Origin: Polynucleobacter sp. MWH-Jannik1A5
GTDB lineage: Bacteria; Pseudomonadota; Gammaproteobacteria; Burkholderiales; Burkholderiaceae
Assembly: GCF_018881795.1 (NCBI RefSeq)
Contig: NZ_JACVPQ010000001.1
Coordinates: forward strand, 1,469,305-1,533,304
Direction of reading: 5' to 3'
Length of the DNA stretch: 64,000 nt
Every line of letters starts with the position of its first letter. The first letter of the stretch is position 1. Under the pieces are notes generated by a model. It did not search any database. It saw nothing but the letters and a program-made list of their open reading frames with translations, and was not told the origin of the DNA. Of this stretch, positions 16,063 through 24,702 are shown one piece after another. The position numbers and the translations under genes are program-made.

Positions 16063-17454
16063 TTAGACCTCTAGCGGCGGTTGCGACTTCTCATAGCGCT
16101 CCGCCGTTCTTCTAAAGAGGTAGAGCAAAAAGCATGCAGCCAAAGCAAGGCTAAGACTATTGCCAGCCCAGAACCCATTGGCACCCTGTAAGAAGGCAGG
16201 TGTATTGCCTAAGACGTTAAAGCCCATTAGATAGCCACCACCTAGACCTACTCCCCAGAGTGAGCCGGCGTAGATGACCATCGGCCAAAAGGCAATTCGG
16301 TAAGCCCGCAGAATAAATGCCGCAGTAATTTGCAATGCGTCAAAGACTTGATAAAACGCAATGAATAGAAAGAGGGGAATAGCAAAAACTTTCACTTCTT
16401 CTGGTGGATCGTATAGATTAAGTAGTTGAACCCTCAATATCCACACTGCTATACCGATGCTGATGCAAAGTGCGGTGGTAAAAAATACTGAAGACCAGCC
16501 AATCTCCTCAGCGCGCTCTGGTTTATTGGCGCCAATAGATTGGGATACTAATGTCATCGTTGCAATTGAGAGGGATAACGGCACCATATAGATCACAGTT
16601 CCCATATTGGCCACAATTTGATGTCCCGCTAATGCAGTCGTTCCTAGCCGCGCAATAAACAGAGATATAAAGGTGAAAGAGGTCACCTCGATTAAATAGC
16701 TAAATCCAATGGGCGCCCCAAGCTTGAGTAAAACCCAAATACGATGCCAGTTGGGCGCGCTAAAGCGTGCAAAGATCTTAAAAGGCTTATAAAAGCGATC
16801 AAATAAAACAAAGCCCAAAGTCATGAGTAACCATGACCAATTAATAATCACAGTGGCCACTGCGCAGCCTGGGCCGCCCATGCCCTCAATGCCTAAGCCT
16901 CCATAGATAAAGAGAAGGTTGAGTGGTAATTTAAGGGTTAGACCAATGATTTGCACCACCGTAATCACAGTGGGGCGCGATACAGCATTATGAAGAGCCA
17001 TTAATACGCGCATAGCCATGCTTGCTGGTAAACCAATGGCTAGAATATTGAGGTAGAGCTTTGCTTTATCTTCAATAGCCGCATCGACTTGTGAGATCGC
17101 TAGCAGATGATCGGAATTCAGCAAAATAAAACAGCCAAAAATAGTGAGTCCTACAGCAAGCCAAGTGGCTTGACGAACTTCTTCGCCGATTTCTGAAAAA
17201 CGTTTAGCGCCAAATAACTGACCAGCAATAGGCGCAAGAGCTGAAATGACTCCAGTTAAGCCAACATAGATGCTAATAAATATGGCCGAAGCCATGGCGA
17301 GCGCAGCTAAGTCATCGGCAGAGTAGCGCGCTGTCATAGCTGTGTCTAAGACACCAAATGCAATCACTGCAAGCTGACCAATCAGTAGTGGCCCAGCCAG
17401 TTTTAGCAAGGAGGGGATATCCTCGCGCAGGCGCGATAACTTAAAGTGCAGCAC
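16063..17454 (-). CDS. MATE family efflux transporter
   Basis: 463 residues with 12 predicted membrane helices. The family motifs are visible, including GPLLIGQLAVIAFGVLDTAMTARYSADDLAA at the N-terminus, ALAPIAGQLFGAKR and LSIATMTLVSQSIGANKPERAEEIGW in the second half. MATE proteins export cationic drugs and metabolites with Na+ or H+. The subgroup (NorM-like) is inferred from these motifs. It lies 3 bases downstream of the ArnT-like gene on the same strand, so they are cotranscribed. Confidence 0.92.
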   Translation of the reverse strand: MLHFKLSRLREDIPSLLKLAGPLLIGQLAVIAFGVLDTAMTARYSADDLAALAMASAIFISIYVGLTGVISALAPIAGQLFGAKRFSEIGEEVRQATWLAVGLTIFGCFILLNSDHLLAISQVDAAIEDKAKLYLNILAIGLPASMAMRVLMALHNAVSRPTVITVVQIIGLTLKLPLNLLFIYGGLGIEGMGGPGCAVATVIINWSWLLMTLGFVLFDRFYKPFKIFARFSAPNWHRIWVLLKLGAPIGFSYLIEVTSFTFISLFIARLGTTALAGHQIVANMGTVIYMVPLSLSIATMTLVSQSIGANKPERAEEIGWSSVFFTTALCISIGIAVWILRVQLLNLYDPPEEVKVFAIPLFLFIAFYQVFDALQITAAFILRAYRIAFWPMVIYAGSLWGVGLGGGYLMGFNVLGNTPAFLQGANGFWAGNSLSLALAACFLLYLFRRTAERYEKSQPPLEV

Positions 17455-17457
17455 GAT

Positions 17458-19176
17458 CTATTCTGGGATTACTTCGTAAAGACGCAGACGTTCGTCGCGG
17501 TCAGCTGCACGGCGATCCTCCCATAGGAGGCTGAGTTTTTTATTGTTCAGCTGGGCGTAGGCCTTTGCCTCGGATTGGCTATGGGTGAGCATCCAGGGGC
17601 AATTGGGATCATCGCGCAAATTGAGTTTAGAAAAGTATTTAAAAGATGCAAGTTGAGCATCGCCAAGATTGCTGGTATCAATGCAGCCACCACCAGAAGG
17701 AATGACTTGGGTTAATCGTGCAGATACTTGACGATAGGTTTTGGCGTAATTAATAGTTGGCAGCCAGAGGGTCATTAATAAAACCCACATGAGTGTTGTG
17801 CCTGAAGCTGAGATGATGAGACAACGCCAAATTTCTTTTGGTGCGCGTGATGTTCTCCAGCGCACGATCGCAAGCCATACGCCAGTAATCGCCAGAGCAA
17901 CGAAAAATGCCAATACATTAAATTGACTCTCAAATCCCGGCAATAAACGTGCAATATTGGCTGCGGTAGTTTCTGGGTAGCCTGTCACCTTAGCTAACCA
18001 GATAATCCAAATAGCGAGGGCGATTACTGTAAAGCTAAACATGGCAAACCAGTCAATAAAACTAATGACACTTCGCTTAAGTACTGGCAGGCTAAATGCG
18101 GCAATGATAGAAAGGCTCGGAATCAAAATCAATAAATCATGTTCATTTGCCTCAAGGCGGAACAAGACATAAATTAAGCTACCAATAAATAGACTCAGTG
18201 GAATGCAAAGATGTGGGGCGCGCCATGTGCCCGCTTCTTTAACACGCCCCCAGTGTGCGAGCGAAATCATTGCCAATGGCCATACAGGCCATGCATAAGC
18301 CCAAAAATTCACACTCAAGAATCCGAGAGATTCGATCGAAGGAGTGGCACGCATTTCTGGTACGTTGCGCCATCCCTCTTCAGCGATGTGACGCCAATGC
18401 GTAGGTAAGTCTGTTAAATACCAAACTATCGGCCAAATCGCAAAACCAATTAATCCCAAAACAGTACTGGTAAGAGTCCAACGAAAGCGCAGCTTTGCAT
18501 TGCTAGCGATGACCGCAATAATGGTTGAGGTAACGATGATGAGGCTTAGTGTGAGATTGCTCGATAGCGCAACAATGGCGATACCAAGGCCAGTCCATAG
18601 TCCGCCTTGCCATGGTTTATCTAAGCCGCGCACAGTACCGTAGAGCACAATACTGATGCCCATCAATTGCGCCATCATCGGCGTGGTCTCGTGGGCGCGC
18701 TGAGCAAGACCTACGCAAGCCAAGAAGATGAGTAGGGCGCCATCAGCCAAGGTCATGCCATAACTCTTTAAATCTGGTTGACCACCAACAGCAAGCGCCA
18801 TTGGTTGCACTTCGCGACGGCGACCTAGTAGATAGGTTGCATACCAAATTGCAAGTGCAGCAGCAAAGAAACAAATCGCTGAATACAAACGAGCAGCATT
18901 AGCAGCGCCAATGAAGGGACCAAACCATTTGATGAGAGTGGCACCGATCCAATAGGGTAGTGGCGTACCAAGTGAGATGTCGCGACCAGCTAGATGGGGA
19001 ACAATCCAATCAATGGAGTTGCCGCGAAAGAGGGTCCACATACCGCCAAAGCCAATAGCGTCTTCGTTCTTCCAGGGATCCCGAAAGAAGAGGCCAGCAA
19101 AACCATAAACCAAAGTCAGCGCAAAAATAATAATGCGCGGAATGGATTTAGTGGCAGCGGCGGTAAGTTTGACCAT
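17458..19176 (-). CDS. ArnT/PMT-like membrane glycosyltransferase family protein
   Basis: 572 residues with about 11-12 membrane helices. An acidic-aromatic motif in the first periplasmic loop (FRDPWKNEDAIGFGGM) corresponds to the catalytic D-E region of GT39/GT83 enzymes (ArnT, PMT), and a soluble C-terminal domain of about 100 residues follows the last helix. Such proteins transfer a sugar from a polyprenyl phosphate donor onto lipid A or protein in the periplasm. Substrate is unknown. The gene precedes and is 3 bases from the MATE gene. Confidence 0.75.
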   Translation of the reverse strand: MVKLTAAATKSIPRIIIFALTLVYGFAGLFFRDPWKNEDAIGFGGMWTLFRGNSIDWIVPHLAGRDISLGTPLPYWIGATLIKWFGPFIGAANAARLYSAICFFAAALAIWYATYLLGRRREVQPMALAVGGQPDLKSYGMTLADGALLIFLACVGLAQRAHETTPMMAQLMGISIVLYGTVRGLDKPWQGGLWTGLGIAIVALSSNLTLSLIIVTSTIIAVIASNAKLRFRWTLTSTVLGLIGFAIWPIVWYLTDLPTHWRHIAEEGWRNVPEMRATPSIESLGFLSVNFWAYAWPVWPLAMISLAHWGRVKEAGTWRAPHLCIPLSLFIGSLIYVLFRLEANEHDLLILIPSLSIIAAFSLPVLKRSVISFIDWFAMFSFTVIALAIWIIWLAKVTGYPETTAANIARLLPGFESQFNVLAFFVALAITGVWLAIVRWRTSRAPKEIWRCLIISASGTTLMWVLLMTLWLPTINYAKTYRQVSARLTQVIPSGGGCIDTSNLGDAQLASFKYFSKLNLRDDPNCPWMLTHSQSEAKAYAQLNNKKLSLLWEDRRAADRDERLRLYEVIPE

Positions 19177-19189
19177 GTGTGCAGTTCAA

Positions 19190-19216
19190 AATAAAAAAGG
19201 CAGCAAACGCTGCCTT
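19190..19216 (-). terminator. Rho-independent terminator after rpmE2
   Basis: On the minus strand AAGGCAGC, loop GTTT, GCTGCCTT followed by TTTTATTT. The 8-bp stem lies about 50 bases beyond the rpmE2 stop codon and just upstream of the ArnT-like gene. Confidence 0.88.
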
Positions 19217-19265
19217 GATTATCTCGCAGAGATGGTATTTCACATACCCTGCGAATAGAGTTGTA

Positions 19266-19613
19266 TTAAGCCTTCTTCTTAGCTGGCTTTTCAGCAGCTT
19301 TAGCTTCTGCAGCAGCAGCTTTTTTCTCGGCTGTTTTAGCAGCGCCATCACCGGAAGCCTTAGCAACAGCCTTGGTACCGAATTTCTGACGGAATTTCTC
19401 AACACGACCAGCGGTATCCATAATTTTCTGGGTACCAGTGTAGAAAGGGTGTGATTCAGATGAAGTCTCGATCTTGGCTAATGGATATTCATTGCCGTCT
19501 TCCCACTTAATGGTCTCTTTAGTAGCCATTGTGGAGCGAGTCTTGAAGCTGAAGTTATTAGAAACGTCTACAAAGACGATTTCACGATATTCGGGGTGGA
19601 TGCCAGGTTTCAT
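19266..19613 (-). CDS. rpmE2: Ribosomal protein bL31, type B (zinc-independent) with long C-terminal tail
   Basis: 115 residues. The N-terminus [19 protein letters not shown] and the [26 protein letters not shown] end are typical of bL31. The Cys residues of the zinc-binding C+ form are absent, so this is the C- (type B, YkgM-like) paralogue. The core ends near residue 83, and a further 32 residues of Ala/Lys/Glu repeats ([21 protein letters not shown]) form an unusual basic tail; ordinary type B proteins are about 85-90 residues. The protein is part of the 50S subunit. It lies downstream of rho, separated by a terminator. Confidence 0.92.
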   Translation of the reverse strand: MKPGIHPEYREIVFVDVSNNFSFKTRSTMATKETIKWEDGNEYPLAKIETSSESHPFYTGTQKIMDTAGRVEKFRQKFGTKAVAKASGDGAAKTAEKKAAAAEAKAAEKPAKKKA

Positions 19614-19729
19614 TATGAGTCCTATGAGCGGGTAGCCGTTTGAGCCAAATTGGCTTAAATACTTTCCCAGGTTTTAAAAGCAGTAAAGGCGAAATTATGC
19701 CATGAAATCAACAACAAAGCGCTCTTTTG

Positions 19730-19765
19730 GGGTCCAAAAAGGGCTAAAACAGCCCCCTGGACCTC
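19730..19765 (-). terminator. Rho-independent terminator after rho
   Basis: On the minus strand GGTCCA at the outside, then GGGCT, loop GTTTT, AGCCC followed by a run of T, with TGGACC closing an extended stem. It lies just beyond the rho stop codon. Confidence 0.8.
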
Positions 19766-19769
19766 TAAA

Positions 19770-21032
19770 TTAGCCTCCGCGACGCATTAGGTCGAAGAAT
19801 TCACCATTATTTTTGGTGGATTTGAGCTTATCAACGATAAAGTTCATAGCCTCGATGTCGTCCATATCGGCCAGTAATTTACGTAATACCCAGATCTTCT
19901 GGAGGTTCTCCGCTTTAACCAACAATTCCTCGCGGCGGGTGCCAGACTTATTGAGATTAATAGATGGGTAAACACGACGCTCAGCCAAGCGACGCTCAAG
20001 GTGCACTTCCATATTGCCGGTACCTTTGAATTCCTCATAAATGAGGTCATCCATACGGCTACCAGTTTCAATCAATGCTGTAGCGATGATGGTGAGTGAT
20101 CCACCTTCTTCAATATTACGAGCTGCTCCGAAGAAACGTTTTGGGCGTTGTAATGCGTTAGCGTCCACACCGCCAGAGAGTACTTTGCCTGATGAAGGAA
20201 CTACCGTGTTGTATGCGCGAGCAAGACGGGTAATCGAGTCAAGCAAGATGATCACATCTTTACCCATCTCTACTAAACGTTTTGCTTTTTCAATCACCAT
20301 TTCAGCAACTTGAACGTGACGAACTGCTGGCTCATCAAAGGTAGAGGCAACAACTTCACCGCGAACGGAGCGTTGCATTTCAGTAACTTCTTCAGGACGC
20401 TCATCAACGAGCAGTACGATCAAAATCGCTTCAGGATTATTGGCTGCAATCGCATGTGCAATGTGCTGCATCATGACAGTCTTACCAGACTTTGGTGAAG
20501 CAACGATCAAGCCACGTTGGCCGTAACCAATAGGGGAGATCATGTCGATAATGCGGCCTGTTAGATTCTCTTCCGCCTTGATATCACGCTCTAAGCTGAT
20601 CACGCGGTTCGGATGCAAAGGCGTTAAGTTCTCGAACATGATGCGGTTCTTGAGGGCCTCTGGAGCCAAGCCGTTGATCTTGTCTACCTTTACCAGTGCA
20701 AAGTAACGCTCACCATCTTTAGGTGTTCGTACTTCACCTTCAACGCTGTCACCAGTATGTAGGTTAAAGCGGCGAATCTGCGCAGGAGAGATATAAATAT
20801 CATCCGGAGAAGCCATGTAAGAGGCTTCAGGGGAGCGCAAGAAACCAAAGCCGTCAGGCAGTACTTCTAAAGTGCCGTCGCCGAAAACGGTTTCACCAGC
20901 CTTCGCACGTTTTTTGAGAATGGCAAACATTAATTCTTGTTTGCGCATCCGTTGAGTGTTTTCAATCTCCAAGCTAGCTGCCATTTCGAGCAGAGCGGAT
21001 ACGTGGAGGCCTTTGAGTTCAGTTAATTGCAT
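19770..21032 (-). CDS. rho: Transcription termination factor Rho
   Basis: 420 residues, the usual length. The N-terminal RNA-binding domain has the CSD-type [27 protein letters not shown]. The ATPase domain has Walker [11 protein letters not shown] (near residue 180), Walker B VIILLDS and the Q-loop, ending with the conserved [18 protein letters not shown] region. Rho is a hexameric helicase that releases nascent RNA. The 258 bases upstream of the start hold a long leader, consistent with Rho autoregulation, but I saw no defined attenuator structure there. Confidence 0.97.
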   Translation of the reverse strand: MQLTELKGLHVSALLEMAASLEIENTQRMRKQELMFAILKKRAKAGETVFGDGTLEVLPDGFGFLRSPEASYMASPDDIYISPAQIRRFNLHTGDSVEGEVRTPKDGERYFALVKVDKINGLAPEALKNRIMFENLTPLHPNRVISLERDIKAEENLTGRIIDMISPIGYGQRGLIVASPKSGKTVMMQHIAHAIAANNPEAILIVLLVDERPEEVTEMQRSVRGEVVASTFDEPAVRHVQVAEMVIEKAKRLVEMGKDVIILLDSITRLARAYNTVVPSSGKVLSGGVDANALQRPKRFFGAARNIEEGGSLTIIATALIETGSRMDDLIYEEFKGTGNMEVHLERRLAERRVYPSINLNKSGTRREELLVKAENLQKIWVLRKLLADMDDIEAMNFIVDKLKSTKNNGEFFDLMRRGG

Positions 21033-21290
21033 GTGGTTCTCGGGTGTAAATAAAAGGAAAAATCAGAATGGTATGAATTTGTTTTGAGGTATCGCTGCGC
21101 TGATTGAGATCACGCAGATGTGGAAAAACAGAATTTTGGATGTTTGCTAAAAGAAGGGGGGGTAAATTGCTGAAAATCGGAGCACTGATTAGTGCGTTTG
21201 AGTAATACTACACTAAAAAAGGGGTATGACAACTACGGTAAATCGGTAAAAACCACAGGCTCAGCGGGTGAACCTGTGGTCTGAGACTAT
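21033..21290 (-). other. Intergenic leader upstream of rho
   Basis: This 258-base stretch holds the rho leader and the trxA terminator at its far end. The part nearest rho is purine-rich in places (AAATAAAAGGAAAAATC) and carries no recognisable RNA element. I see no coding sequence in it. Confidence 0.5.
21246..21280 (-). terminator. Rho-independent terminator after trxA
   Basis: On the minus strand ACCACAGG at one side and CCTGTGGT at the other form an 8-bp stem around a 13-base loop with an inner TCA/TGA pair, followed by TTTTTACC. It lies 10 bases beyond the trxA stop codon. Confidence 0.85.
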
Positions 21291-21617
21291 TTACAGATGA
21301 CTATCAATAAATGCAGTCAACTGAGATTTGGCCAAAGCGCCTACTTTTTGAGCAGCCACGGTGCCATTTTTGAAGAGGATTAAGGTAGGAATGCCACGAA
21401 TATTGAACTGGGCAGGTACGCCTTGGTTCTCATCCACGTTCATTTTTGCGATCTGTAGCTTGTCGCCATATTCACCAGCGAGCTCTTCGAGGATCGGACC
21501 AATCATTTTGCAAGGACCGCACCACTCAGCCCAGAAGTCGAGCAGAACAGGTTTATCGGACTTGAGGACGTCTTGTTCGAAAGAGGCGTCAGTTACATAT
21601 TTAATGCCGGCACTCAT
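21291..21617 (-). CDS. trxA: Thioredoxin 1
   Basis: 108 residues, the standard length. The active site is WCGPCK (Cys33, Cys36), followed by the conserved cis-Pro segment [11 protein letters not shown]. It is a cytosolic dithiol reductant for ribonucleotide reductase, PAPS reductase and others. It is divergent from the addB-like gene and upstream of rho, an order common in proteobacteria. Confidence 0.97.
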   Translation of the reverse strand: MSAGIKYVTDASFEQDVLKSDKPVLLDFWAEWCGPCKMIGPILEELAGEYGDKLQIAKMNVDENQGVPAQFNIRGIPTLILFKNGTVAAQKVGALAKSQLTAFIDSHL

Positions 21618-21726
21618 GAAAATTCCTTATTTAGACTTATTTAGCGAGTTATTTAATTATGGCGTTACAACGCTTATATTAGCAATAAGCGGAACGTTCT
21701 GCTCAAAATAGATAAATACACACTTA

Positions 21727-24702
21727 ATGTCTCAGCCTTTTCCTGCCCTTTCTGACCAAAAGCAGCCGCATGCTTGGGCAATTACGCCTAATAGCCAAGC
21801 GCTCACCCAATTGGCAAAAGGCATCTGGGATTGTGCAGTGCAAACTAATCAGCGCCCTTTAGTGGTACTCAGTACTGCTGGTCCCCTCATCGGGGTTAGG
21901 GCAGCGCTAGAACAAAACAGGCCTAAAGATCTGCCAAGCCATCTTGCCTTCTTGCCACAAGTGATCAGTTTTACGGATTGGCTAGAAGCAGCACCAGGCG
22001 CATGGAAATTTCCAAAGAAGCAAACAGATTTGGAAAGATGGCTCGCTGTTTATGCCACTTTGCGTAAACATAAAAATTTACAAACGTGGTTTAAGGCAGA
22101 GACTGAATCTGGCGCCTGGGGTTTGGCCCAAGCGATTGTGAAGGCGTGTGACACCTTATCAACAGCGGTGAGTCCGCAACTACAAAAACAGATTCATGAA
22201 TTCATACAGAAAAATCAAGCTGAAAAAAGCAATCTTGGCGAGATTTGTCTTAGTGAGGCGCAAGCGTTATTAGACAGTACCGTAGCCAAAGTCTATTCGG
22301 GAATGGCGCGTAAAGTAGTGGATCAAGAGACTAAGGTCTTACTCGAGTTTTGGCGTTACACCGCAAGCGTAAGTGACCCTGCATTTCGCAATCAGTTTGC
22401 AATTGCCGCTCATCTCGAAGCAAGTAAGAATGCAAATTCAGCAAGACCATTGATATGGGTGGAGACTGCTGATCCAACACCTATAGACCAAGAGATCATT
22501 GGTTTATTGCTTGATGAGTATGCTCAGTACGCAGAAGTAATAAAGGTAAAGATGGATTGGCATGACGTGGGCTTGTGGCCTGAGTCTATTGGCGCTGAAG
22601 GTGGTGAACAAGCAAGGATTCAAGCGTTAGAAAATGCAAAACGCTCCCAAAGTAAGGGCTGGCGACTAATAGCTGCGAAACGTTTTGAAGAATTAGCATG
22701 GGCTGCTGCCAAAACAATTGAGCAACATCTCATTCATGGAAAAACTAATTTAGCATTGGTTGCGCAAGATCGTTTAGTAGCGAGAAGGGCGCGCGCATTA
22801 CTTTCACGCCTTGGTCCAGCGCTTAATATTCGTGATGAAACTGGTTGGAAGCTATCGACTACACGTGCGGCTGCAGCGCTTAATAGTTGGTTAGAACTCA
22901 TTAGAGCCCCTAAAGATGGGCCGAGCGCAAAAACCTTGCTTGAGTTTTTACAGAACCCATTCTTAGATCTTGGCAAGATTCTGAATCGAGATGCAGAAGC
23001 CTGTATTGGACTGATTGCGGAGCTTGAAGATATTTTAGTTGGCAGCAAAGCAGAGTCCGGCTGGAAAACCTTCCACCTGGCCATTGAGGGCGCGCAAGCG
23101 AATGCGTCAAAAACTGCTAGCGCAATGCCAAGCGCAGCATTGTTTGAGTTATTACAGTTTGCTCGAGAGCGTCATCATGAGTGGCTGACGCTTAAGGTTG
23201 ATTGCAATAAGGCCTATCAGTTGTTGCAGGCTAATCTTCAGGCGGCTGGCATGGACAAAAGTCTTGAAAAAGACTCAGCCGGCAAGCAATTGCTGGAGGT
23301 GCTCAAGACATTTGACTTGAGTAAGACGCAATACCAACAAACCTCTATTCGTTTGAGTGAGTGGCTTAGCTTGCTTAAAACAGTTATTGAAGGAGCGAGC
23401 TATCAAGAGGCTGGTAAAGAAGCTAAAGCTACGCTGAGTATTTTACCTTTGAGCTCTACACGTATGCGCGACTTTGAGGCAGTAGTTGTTGTGGGTTGCG
23501 ATGAACAGCAGTTGCCGGCTTATTCAGAGCCGCCATTATTTTTCTCGGATGCGCTTAATCAGCTATTAAAGACCTCAACGATAGCGATGCAGTTTGTGCA
23601 GCAAGCTAGAGATCTTTCGCAATTACTAGTGTCATGCCCCAGTGTGGATTTACTCTGGCAAAGCAAAAGCAATAATGGAGAACCGCTCAGACCATCGGCT
23701 TGGATACAGCGTTTGCAAAATCAAATTAAGTGGGAAGCCATTCCAGCTCAATTGAAAAAACGCGCTTTTGAGGCAACGCCGATGGAAATGGCAGTTGCGC
23801 ATTTTGAAGAAGATCTGCCGATGCCGCTATCAATGAGTCCCAGTGCCTATAAGGCTTTGCGGGATTGCCCATATCGTTATTACGTACGTAGCTTGTTGGG
23901 TTTGCGCAAGAATAAAGAATTTGATGAAGGCTTTGATGCTTCACTGGCAGGGCAAACTTTGCATAAGTTGCTCAAGCGTTTTTACCATGCGCTCAAAACC
24001 CATGAGCATACTAATCCATCACTTAAGGCTGACCCCGATCAAAGGCGTGCCTGGATGGAAAAAAGCTTAAATGACTATTCAGAACAAGAGTTCGCCGTAT
24101 TGATTGAGGGTGATGCTAGGGTAATGGGTGCCTTAAGGGATTGGCAAAAACAAATTCCAAGTTTTGTGGATTGGCAGATTCAACGTGAGTTAGCGGGTTG
24201 GGAATATTTTGATGGTGAAGTCAAGGTTGGTTTTGATTTGCCATTTCAGGATGCAGACGGCAATATCAAAATGATTCGCATTGAAGGTTATGCTGATCGC
24301 TATGACGTCAATATAGATAACAGCAGGATTGCTTCAGTGATTGATTACAAAAATCAACGCTTTGACAGAGTCAAAGTTCGGGCTGAGCATGTCTTAGATG
24401 ATCCTCAGCTATTAATCTATGCTCGGGCTGCAAATGAGGGTCAAGAAAGTCATAAGTTAATGGGGCATCAGGTTCAGCAGGCAGAGTGGGTGGCCTTGAA
24501 GGCTGATTTTTCTAAGGGCGAGCAAAAAGCACTGCGCAGCCAAGAAGTGGTAGATATGGCAGAAATGATGCAGCAGTTTTCTAAGCAGATTACAGAAGAT
24601 GTAGAGCAGCTATGGGCCAAAAAGCCAATGCAAGCATTTGCGCCTGAAGGAGTTTGCCAATACTGCGAAGCAAGAGGCGTTTGCAGGAAGGGAATTTGGT
24701 GA
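21727..24702 (+). CDS. AddB-like PD-(D/E)XK nuclease/helicase-like subunit
   Basis: A 991-residue protein similar to the AddB-type 'probable DNA repair protein' family of betaproteobacteria. The helicase-like region is degenerate: no clear Walker A is visible. The C-terminal nuclease has the metal site VIDYKNQRF (Asp-Tyr-Lys) near residue 871. The iron-sulfur cysteines of AddB are present: one in LRDCPYRYYVRSLLGL near residue 717, and three near the C-terminus in CQYCEARGVC. It would act with the downstream AddA-like subunit in double-strand break end resection. Stop and next start overlap (GTGA), which shows tight coupling. It is divergent from trxA. Confidence 0.87.
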   Translation: MSQPFPALSDQKQPHAWAITPNSQALTQLAKGIWDCAVQTNQRPLVVLSTAGPLIGVRAALEQNRPKDLPSHLAFLPQVISFTDWLEAAPGAWKFPKKQTDLERWLAVYATLRKHKNLQTWFKAETESGAWGLAQAIVKACDTLSTAVSPQLQKQIHEFIQKNQAEKSNLGEICLSEAQALLDSTVAKVYSGMARKVVDQETKVLLEFWRYTASVSDPAFRNQFAIAAHLEASKNANSARPLIWVETADPTPIDQEIIGLLLDEYAQYAEVIKVKMDWHDVGLWPESIGAEGGEQARIQALENAKRSQSKGWRLIAAKRFEELAWAAAKTIEQHLIHGKTNLALVAQDRLVARRARALLSRLGPALNIRDETGWKLSTTRAAAALNSWLELIRAPKDGPSAKTLLEFLQNPFLDLGKILNRDAEACIGLIAELEDILVGSKAESGWKTFHLAIEGAQANASKTASAMPSAALFELLQFARERHHEWLTLKVDCNKAYQLLQANLQAAGMDKSLEKDSAGKQLLEVLKTFDLSKTQYQQTSIRLSEWLSLLKTVIEGASYQEAGKEAKATLSILPLSSTRMRDFEAVVVVGCDEQQLPAYSEPPLFFSDALNQLLKTSTIAMQFVQQARDLSQLLVSCPSVDLLWQSKSNNGEPLRPSAWIQRLQNQIKWEAIPAQLKKRAFEATPMEMAVAHFEEDLPMPLSMSPSAYKALRDCPYRYYVRSLLGLRKNKEFDEGFDASLAGQTLHKLLKRFYHALKTHEHTNPSLKADPDQRRAWMEKSLNDYSEQEFAVLIEGDARVMGALRDWQKQIPSFVDWQIQRELAGWEYFDGEVKVGFDLPFQDADGNIKMIRIEGYADRYDVNIDNSRIASVIDYKNQRFDRVKVRAEHVLDDPQLLIYARAANEGQESHKLMGHQVQQAEWVALKADFSKGEQKALRSQEVVDMAEMMQQFSKQITEDVEQLWAKKPMQAFAPEGVCQYCEARGVCRKGIW

